Program-made: the position numbers and the translations under genes
The notes under the pieces: model-generated
What the model saw: the letters and a program-made list of their open reading frames with translations, nothing else
Told to the model about the DNA's origin: nothing
Databases searched by the model: none
In this document: positions 57,780 to 64,000 of the stretch, one piece after another
Layout of the letters: each line of letters starts with the position of its first letter
Position numbering within the stretch: the stretch's first letter is position 1
Source: Candidatus Nitrotoga sp. CP45
Lineage (GTDB): Bacteria > Pseudomonadota > Gammaproteobacteria > Burkholderiales > Gallionellaceae
Assembly: GCA_003402375.1 (NCBI GenBank)
Contig: QFXJ01000045.1
Span: 124,001 to 188,000 of the forward strand
Direction: 5' to 3'
DNA length: 64,000 nucleotides

Positions 57780-58235
57780 ATGAAGCAAATAACAATACGC
57801 CTACCGTTGGTGTTTTTCTCAATATTTCTGGTGGGAATATCGGCCAGCCAGTCAGCATTCGGGCATGGTGGTCCGTGGTATGGTGGCGGTTGGGGTGGAG
57901 GTGGCCGAGTGGGCATCTATCTTGGCGCACCGATTGGTTTTAACTTTGGGTTTTCTCCGTATTCATACTACAGGGCGCCGTACTACGGGTCGCCGTACAA
58001 TTATTTGCCTGCGCCCGTATATTATCCTTCTGTGCAGCAACCTCCGCAGGTAATTTACACTGAACGAAGAGTTGGTTCACCCCTAAGCTCACAGGAATCA
58101 CCCACAAATTCTATTCAAAATTTTCAGAACTCGTGGTGGTACTACTGCACGGCTTCCAATGCGTATTATCCCTATACTAAGAAATGCCCCGGAGGTTGGT
58201 TACGCGTCGCTCCGCAGCCTGTACTCGACAAATGA
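57780..58235 (+). CDS. secreted Gly/Tyr-rich small protein, function unknown
   Basis: Signal peptide MKQITIRLPLVFFSIFLVGISASQSAFG; GGPWYGGGWGGGGRVGIYLGAPIGFNFGFSPYSYY; C-terminal WYYCTASNAYYPYTKKCPGGWLRV. Confidence 0.75.
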   Translation: MKQITIRLPLVFFSIFLVGISASQSAFGHGGPWYGGGWGGGGRVGIYLGAPIGFNFGFSPYSYYRAPYYGSPYNYLPAPVYYPSVQQPPQVIYTERRVGSPLSSQESPTNSIQNFQNSWWYYCTASNAYYPYTKKCPGGWLRVAPQPVLDK

Positions 58236-58264
58236 CTGACTACATATAATAAGGAACCTGCGCC

Positions 58265-58852
58265 ATGCCCCAGAAATTAAAACTCTTTTCAATGCTAGTG
58301 GTGGTTTTCGGCATTAGCGCTTGTACATCGATCCCGGCGGGTCCGGGAATGCTTGTTTTACCTGGCACGGGAAAAAGCTTTAACCAATTTAGATTTGACG
58401 AAGACGATTGTAGACAATACGCCAGCGCTCAGGTTGGAGGACGCACGGCGAATCAGGCAGCCACTGATAGTGGTGTGAAAAGTGCTGTGGTTGGCACCGT
58501 AGTCGGTGTTACAGCAGGTGCTTTGTTAGGCGGGAACAGTGGTGCTGGGATTGGCGCTGGATCTGGATTGCTCATTGGTTCGGCGATTGGAGCGGGAACG
58601 GGTGACAGCTCAGGATACAACCTCCAGCAGCGTTATGACTTTGCTTATGTCCAATGCATGTATGCTAAAGGCCATCGGGTCCCAGTATCAGGTAACTTGG
58701 AAGATTCGCGGCAGCCCGTCATTAAAAACACCGCCGCTGTACGGGCACCAAGCGCGACCCCATCATTGCCTCCTGCTAGTTCTTCCGTGCCTCCGCCCCC
58801 CCCTCGCGGAAACCCGCCCCCGCCACCTTCGGGCGTTTCCACTGCCCCTTAA
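58265..58852 (+). CDS. glycine-zipper lipoprotein with proline-rich tail
   Basis: Lipobox GISAC; VVGTVVGVTAGALLGGNSGAGIGAGSGLLIGSAIGAGTG; tail SSVPPPPPRGNPPPPPSG. Confidence 0.8.
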   Translation: MPQKLKLFSMLVVVFGISACTSIPAGPGMLVLPGTGKSFNQFRFDEDDCRQYASAQVGGRTANQAATDSGVKSAVVGTVVGVTAGALLGGNSGAGIGAGSGLLIGSAIGAGTGDSSGYNLQQRYDFAYVQCMYAKGHRVPVSGNLEDSRQPVIKNTAAVRAPSATPSLPPASSSVPPPPPRGNPPPPPSGVSTAP

Positions 58853-58955
58853 GGGAGGCTAATCTGAGTTATGGGGTTACCCCTAAGAGTTACCCCTGTC
58901 TAAAGCTGGATGCTATAGGACAGTGTTACCCCGATTTGGACGATAAAGGCAAGAA

Positions 58956-58980
58956 AAAACCCGCACTTAGGCGGGTTTAA
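58956..58980 (-). terminator. rho-independent-type hairpin downstream of ssrA
   Basis: aaaaaacccgcacttaggcgggtttaa: stem AACCCGC/GCGGGTT with an A/T tract, located just 3' of tmRNA (minus strand). Confidence 0.7.
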
Positions 58981-59011
58981 GGATGTTACTGAACTTCTTG
59001 AAACACTTAAT

Positions 59012-59380
59012 TGGTGGAGGCGGCGGGAATTGAACCCGCGTCCGCAAGCACTCTACAGGCAGTTCTACATACTTAGTCAAGTTATTTAATTTTATCCGGT
59101 AGACGCCAACCGACAGGCTGCTACCGAACGAGTTACCTAAATTTAATGCCATACAAAGTAACCCTGCATGACACGATTCCGTGTAAATGACCTCACTCAT
59201 CGCGGCCTTGCGGCCTTGAGCCCCTCCACGGACAGCAGGGTGTGAGGTCTAACCGCTTACGCGGCTAAAGCGTACGTTTCGTCGTTTGCGACTATTGGTT
59301 TTCCAGCTGATTTACGAGGTTGCGGGTCCTCGGTATGCCCTACACTGCTTTGCAACCCACGTCGAAGCCAAGTCGCCCCC
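59012..59380 (-). ncRNA. ssrA: transfer-messenger RNA (tmRNA)
   Basis: Minus strand starts GGGGGCGACTTGGCTTCGACGTGGGTTGCAAAG, ends ...GCGGACGCGGGTTCAATTCCCGCCGCCTCCACCA; tag reading frame GCAAACGACGAAACGTACGCTTTAGCCGCGTAA = ANDETYALAA*. Confidence 0.96.
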
Positions 59381-59848
59381 GGTTTCGATATGTTTTAGAT
59401 ACAAATTCCTGCTACAAAACTTAGCAGATTGTAGCAGTTATGAGTGGCGAAGGCAGAAGAAGTTCCGTATCTTCTCAATTAACTGTAATAGCCGTTTAGG
59501 GGGTAAAGGGTTCTGGTACAAACCGCATCGGTGCTACCGTTCACGGAATCAGGCTACAGGAAATCACCAGGTACATTTGATTCATCCATATACGGGCAAC
59601 GAAAACAGACTTGCCCCAATACTGTTTGGTTAAAGACATTCCGTTCGCCTAGACCCTTCGACTTTGCTCAAGACTGAAGGCATTGTCGAAGGGCTCTGGG
59701 TGAGCAGCTGGTGGTTCGACATGCTCACCACGAACGGTTAAGCGGGAAGTATTTATCCCCGTCCAGGTTATCCGTCACCCGTTGCTTTCATGCAGTGATA
59801 CCATGTAAATCAATTCGCTGCTTGACTCGTTGGACTACTGTTTTAACA

Positions 59849-61798
59849 ATGATAGATAAAAAACTCGCATTCCTGTTTTCGCCTAATGGTGCGCTGGCCG
59901 AGCACATCCCTGATTTTCGCGCGCGTCCACAGCAGGTGGAAATGGCGCAAGCCATCGCTCAGGCAATTACCGCGAATGGACAGCTTATCGCAGAGGCAGG
60001 TACAGGAACAGGCAAGACTTTTGCTTATCTCGTCCCTGCCTTGCTTGCAGGTGGTAAGGTGATTATTTCCACCGGCACAAAAAATTTGCAAGACCAACTG
60101 TTTCAGCGCGATTTGCCCACGGTACGTGATGCGCTCAAAGTGCCGGTTTCAATAGCATTGCTCAAGGGGCGTTCCAATTACGTCTGCCATTATCACCTCG
60201 AACGCACGCAGTCTGATGGCCGCTTTACTACACGCGAGGATGCGCGCCATCTAGCCAAAATTGTGAAGTACGCGAAAATTACCCAGTCCGGCGACAAGAG
60301 TGGTGTGAGCGATGTGCCAGAGAATGCACTTATCTGGATGCAGGTAACTTCAACGCGCGATAACTGCCTGGGGCAGGAATGCCCGCATCATAAAGATTGC
60401 TTTGTACTTAAGGCGCGCAAGGAGGCGATGCGGGCCGATGTGGTGGTGGTGAACCATCATTTGTTTTTCGCCGATTTGATGCTGCGCGACGAAGGTGTGG
60501 CGGAACTGTTGCCAGCCTGCAATACGGTTATTTTCGACGAAGCACATCAATTGCCCGAGACCGCCAGCTTGTTTTTTGGCGAAAGTATTTCAACTTCACA
60601 AATCATCGAATTGGCGCGAGATACGCGTTTGGAGGCGGCAATTTCGGCTAAAGACTTTGCCGCGCTTCCCGCTGCCACGGACTCGTTGGATAAAGCCGCG
60701 CGTGATTTGCGCTTGGTGTTTAAACAAAGGGAAGGGCGCATGACTGCCATCGCTATTGAAGACTTATCCAGCTGGATAGATGCCATGGCCGTGCTGATCG
60801 AAAAGCTCAAACAGGTTAACAATCTGTTGGAGAAGCAGGCAGAGCGCAGCGAGGGGCTTGAGAATTGCTGGCAACGGGGGCAGGTGATGGCGCAAAAAAT
60901 TTCACAATGGCAGGACAAAGAGCAGGTGGATAGGGTGCGCTGGCTGGAAATATTTCACCAATCCGTGCAGCTCAACACGACGCCGTTGTCCATCGCGGAA
61001 ATATTTTCCAAGCAAATTAATGGCCATCCGCGTGCATGGATTTTCACTTCAGCCACGATCACAGTGAAGCAGGATTTTTCGCACTATCAATCCGAAATGG
61101 GGTTGCTTGAGGCTCAAACCGCTTGCTGGGATAGCCCTTTTAACTACCCTGAGCAGGCATTGTTATATGTGCCCCAAAATATGCTCGACCCGAATAATCC
61201 TGGTTATACCGAAGCGGTGGTGTTGGCGGCTCTGCCATTGATCGAGGCCAGCAAGGGGCGTGCATTTTTGCTGTTCACTAGTCTGCGCGCCATGCAACGC
61301 GCACATGAGATTTTAACGGCTGAATTCGAGCGTAAGAAACTTAGTTATCCGTTGATGTTACAGGGCGAAGGTTCGCGTAATGAGCTATTGAGCCGCTTCC
61401 GTGAACACGGCAACGCCATACTGTTGGGCAGCCAATCGTTTTGGGAAGGGGTAGATGTGCGCGGCGAAGCGCTTTCACTAGTGGTAATAGACAAACTGCC
61501 GTTCGCTCCGCCGGATGACCCGGTATTGGCGGCGCGCCTTGCACAGATTACCAGCCAGGGACGTAACGCCTTTATGGAATATCAGTTGCCCCGCACAGTC
61601 ATTAATCTTAAGCAAGGTGCAGGACGCTTGATCCGAGATGAGACCGATCGCGGTGTGCTAATGATTTGTGATCCGCGTTTGATAGCAAAATCCTACGGCA
61701 AGCGCATATGGCAGAGCTTACCGCCATTCAAGCGCACACGGGATTTAAGCGAGGCGGTGGATTTTTTTCGTAGTGCATGGAAGTCATGCGTGGTGTAA
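59849..61798 (+). CDS. ATP-dependent helicase, DinG/YoaA family
   Basis: LIAEAGTGTGKTFAYLVPALLAGGKVIISTGTKNLQDQLF, Fe-S cysteines CLGQECPHHKDC, VIFDEAHQLPE, SFWEGVDVRGEALSLVVIDKLPF. Start placed at MIDKKLAF. Confidence 0.95.
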   Translation: MIDKKLAFLFSPNGALAEHIPDFRARPQQVEMAQAIAQAITANGQLIAEAGTGTGKTFAYLVPALLAGGKVIISTGTKNLQDQLFQRDLPTVRDALKVPVSIALLKGRSNYVCHYHLERTQSDGRFTTREDARHLAKIVKYAKITQSGDKSGVSDVPENALIWMQVTSTRDNCLGQECPHHKDCFVLKARKEAMRADVVVVNHHLFFADLMLRDEGVAELLPACNTVIFDEAHQLPETASLFFGESISTSQIIELARDTRLEAAISAKDFAALPAATDSLDKAARDLRLVFKQREGRMTAIAIEDLSSWIDAMAVLIEKLKQVNNLLEKQAERSEGLENCWQRGQVMAQKISQWQDKEQVDRVRWLEIFHQSVQLNTTPLSIAEIFSKQINGHPRAWIFTSATITVKQDFSHYQSEMGLLEAQTACWDSPFNYPEQALLYVPQNMLDPNNPGYTEAVVLAALPLIEASKGRAFLLFTSLRAMQRAHEILTAEFERKKLSYPLMLQGEGSRNELLSRFREHGNAILLGSQSFWEGVDVRGEALSLVVIDKLPFAPPDDPVLAARLAQITSQGRNAFMEYQLPRTVINLKQGAGRLIRDETDRGVLMICDPRLIAKSYGKRIWQSLPPFKRTRDLSEAVDFFRSAWKSCVV

Positions 61799-61863
61799 TT
61801 ATTACATACCGGGATAGGGTCACCCGGGATGTGTCTGTTTCCAGTGAAAAATCAGGAGAGAAC

Positions 61864-62148
61864 TTATCGGTTGAGACGCATCTTGTCCGGTAATGTAATG
61901 TTAAGCTCCAGTACGTCATATTCGCCATGCTTCTCTAATTGAACATTGATAGATTCGCGGTCTATATGAATGTATTTCGCAATCACAACCATAAGTTCTT
62001 CTTGGAGTGCAGGCAAATAATCTGGAGTGGGCGCACCCCTTCCGGCACGTTCGTGGGCCAGAATAATCTGTAGACGTTCTTTAGCGACGATGGCGGTTTT
62101 TTTTTCGTTACCACGCAGGTAGCTGATTAAGCCAGCGATCATGGACAT
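61864..62148 (-). CDS. minE: cell division topological specificity factor MinE
   Basis: [43 protein letters not shown]; downstream of minD. Confidence 0.97.
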   Translation of the reverse strand: MSMIAGLISYLRGNEKKTAIVAKERLQIILAHERAGRGAPTPDYLPALQEELMVVIAKYIHIDRESINVQLEKHGEYDVLELNITLPDKMRLNR

Positions 62149-62149
62149 C

Positions 62150-62983
62150 TCAGCGGCCCCCCAGCAGTCGTTTGAAAAAACTCTTTTTCTCTACGGTAAC
62201 AAAACGCATCGGTAGTCCTTCGTCACCCATAAAGCGCCCCACCACGTCCCGATAGGCTTCAGCCACGTCGCTCTTATCTAAATGGATAGCTGGAGTGCCT
62301 GCATTAGAGGCTTGGAGTACTGATTCCGATTCCGGAATTACGCCGATCAAGGGGATGCGCAAGATTTCCTGGATGTCAGTAACCGACAACATTTCGCCAG
62401 CTTCTACCCGCTTGGGATCGTAGCGAGTAATCAGTAAATGTTCTTTCACTGGATCGAGGCCATCCACAGCGCGTTTGGATTTGGCTGCGAGAATCCCGAG
62501 AATGCGGTCCGAATCCCGCACTGATGACACCTCCGGATTAGTTACTACCAAAGCCTCATCGGCAAAATACATTGCGGTGAATGCGCCTGATTCGATGCCT
62601 GCCGGGGAGTCACATACGATACAGTCAAAACTTTCTTTTAGTTCGTTCAGTATGCGTTCAACGCCTTCCAGGTTGAGCGCATCTTTGTCTCGGGTTTGGG
62701 ATGCGGGAAGAATGTACAGGTTGTCACAGTTCTTATCTTTGATGAGTGCCTGTTTAAGGGTCACCTCGCCGTTGATGACGTTGATGATGTCATACACCAC
62801 ACGCCGCTCGCAGCCCATGATGAGGTCCAGGTTGCGTAAACCCACATCGAAGTCGATGACAACCGTTTTGTTTCCCCGTAGGGCGAGACCGCTGGAGAAG
62901 CTGGCGCTGGTTGTGGTCTTACCTACACCACCTTTCCCTGAAGTAACTACAATAACTTTAGACACGTTTATATTCCTGAACAA
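62150..62983 (-). CDS. minD: septum site-determining protein MinD
   Basis: [58 protein letters not shown]-terminal amphipathic FFKRLLGGR. Confidence 0.98.
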   Translation of the reverse strand: MFRNINVSKVIVVTSGKGGVGKTTTSASFSSGLALRGNKTVVIDFDVGLRNLDLIMGCERRVVYDIINVINGEVTLKQALIKDKNCDNLYILPASQTRDKDALNLEGVERILNELKESFDCIVCDSPAGIESGAFTAMYFADEALVVTNPEVSSVRDSDRILGILAAKSKRAVDGLDPVKEHLLITRYDPKRVEAGEMLSVTDIQEILRIPLIGVIPESESVLQASNAGTPAIHLDKSDVAEAYRDVVGRFMGDEGLPMRFVTVEKKSFFKRLLGGR

Positions 62984-63029
62984 GATTTAGATACATTTTA
63001 CCCGTAAATGGGGATGCTAAAAAATTCCT

Positions 63030-63866
63030 TTAGCTAAGCAAGGGCTGGATAATCAAATCAGAGCCATTCAGATGCACCTGAACGGGTTTGCCGCGTAAAT
63101 TTTCGGGAATGCCGTTCTCGAATACCTTAAAGCAGCCAGCAACGGAAATCAATTCTGCTTCCAGGCTATGTACGAAAATACGCGCATTCTCGTTACCTTG
63201 AGCCCCCGCGATTGCACGGCCGCGCAGCGGGGCGTAAATGTGGATATCTCCGTCAGCAATCAGTTCAGCGCCTGCATTAACAACGCCCAGTACAACCAAA
63301 TTACTACCTTCGGCATAGATTCTCTGGCCAGTGCGGACCGGTTTGTTGATTATCATGGTTGGACGGAAAGTTGGCGGTACTTGGGAAACGGGATTTTGGC
63401 GTTGGGTATCTGAGTCAAGGACGTTGCTGTTATTGGTTTCTATCGTCAATCCAAATTCGGGCAGTTCGGGTGCATTATTTTTTTCTGCATTAGGAGTAAT
63501 GCTTGGGGCTGTGGTGGGAATCGGTGCCGTCTTTACTGTGGGTTTAACAATGGTGTCAGGGAAGAGTCCCAAGCCTGATTGTACGGCGGCTTCGCGCTGC
63601 TCAGTGGATCCCCCTATAACACCAGTGGCATGCATGCCATGATCCAGCATGAATGACATAAGGTCAGCAAAGTCTGGGGAAATGTTGCTGTTCGCGATAG
63701 CAGAGAGATCGAGAGCAACAGGTGTATTGGAGAAAAAATTATGCGTTTTATTAACACGCGTATCCAATTGATTTTTTAGTTGAGCCATGTCGGTTGTATT
63801 GACATAGAGCACAAATAAAGAGAGATTGGCAATTTTGAGTTTGAATGCTGGTTCTGCGTGTGCCAT
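63030..63866 (-). CDS. minC: septum site-determining protein MinC
   Basis: C-terminal RTGQRIYAEGSNLVVLGVVNAGAELIADGDIHIYAPLRGRAIAGAQGNENARIFVHSLEAELISVAGCF. Confidence 0.97.
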   Translation of the reverse strand: MAHAEPAFKLKIANLSLFVLYVNTTDMAQLKNQLDTRVNKTHNFFSNTPVALDLSAIANSNISPDFADLMSFMLDHGMHATGVIGGSTEQREAAVQSGLGLFPDTIVKPTVKTAPIPTTAPSITPNAEKNNAPELPEFGLTIETNNSNVLDSDTQRQNPVSQVPPTFRPTMIINKPVRTGQRIYAEGSNLVVLGVVNAGAELIADGDIHIYAPLRGRAIAGAQGNENARIFVHSLEAELISVAGCFKVFENGIPENLRGKPVQVHLNGSDLIIQPLLS

Positions 63867-64000
63867 ATTTTTGAGTCTTTTAGAGTCTGTTGCTAAGCTT
63901 GGTAGGACTCCGCCCCCTAAGTCTTAAGAAGGTCGCGCAGTTTAACGATGCCTTCCGTGGTTTTCAAGCTTGTCACCGTTTATTTAAAGAATCTAGTCGA

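Noticed and set aside
1-64000. CRISPR arrays, prophage modules, rRNA operons, integrase genes
   Set aside because: No regularly spaced direct repeats, phage structural genes, rRNA or integrase/transposase ORFs were recognised in the window.

Overview
The window looks like a betaproteobacterial chromosome segment (Gallionellaceae/Nitrosomonadales-like by gene content; this is inference). About 0-9 kb: a PEP-CTERM protein cut by the window edge, a tandem pair of secreted beta-helix proteins, a cobalamin adenosyltransferase/DUF1841/nth block, and a molybdopterin cluster (mobB-moaD-moaD-moaE-moaC-mogA) with a local mobB-tail+moaD duplication. About 9-33 kb: a near-complete minus-strand exosortase A (XrtA/EpsH) exopolysaccharide locus. 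About 34-37.5 kb: a CPA2 antiporter, a DUF938 methyltransferase and a GNAT-like protein. About 37.6-57.5 kb: a defence island with an intact type I Wadjet operon (jetABCD), a type I restriction-modification operon (hsdR-DUF559-hsdM-hsdS-rhuM-DUF6155), and what looks like a wrecked TOTE conflict-system gene. The island also contains an NhaP-type antiporter, a secreted repeat protein and MITE-like elements. About 57.7-64 kb: small envelope proteins, tmRNA (ssrA), a DinG-family helicase and minEDC. Three items deserve the most attention. (1) The Wadjet and type I RM operons each start with a homologous leader + small HTH gene whose stop codon overlaps the start of the first defence gene; the RM copy is a 58-aa ORF absent from the supplied ORF track. 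(2) A DUF559 nuclease gene inside the RM operon is bounded by inverted ~40-bp palindromic repeats, and an 'empty' repeat pair of the same type lies about 3 kb away in the same operon, suggesting a mobile cassette and its MITE derivative. (3) The Wadjet HTH gene appears fused to an HsdS-like C-terminal piece. All family calls come from reading the protein sequences; no database search was run.
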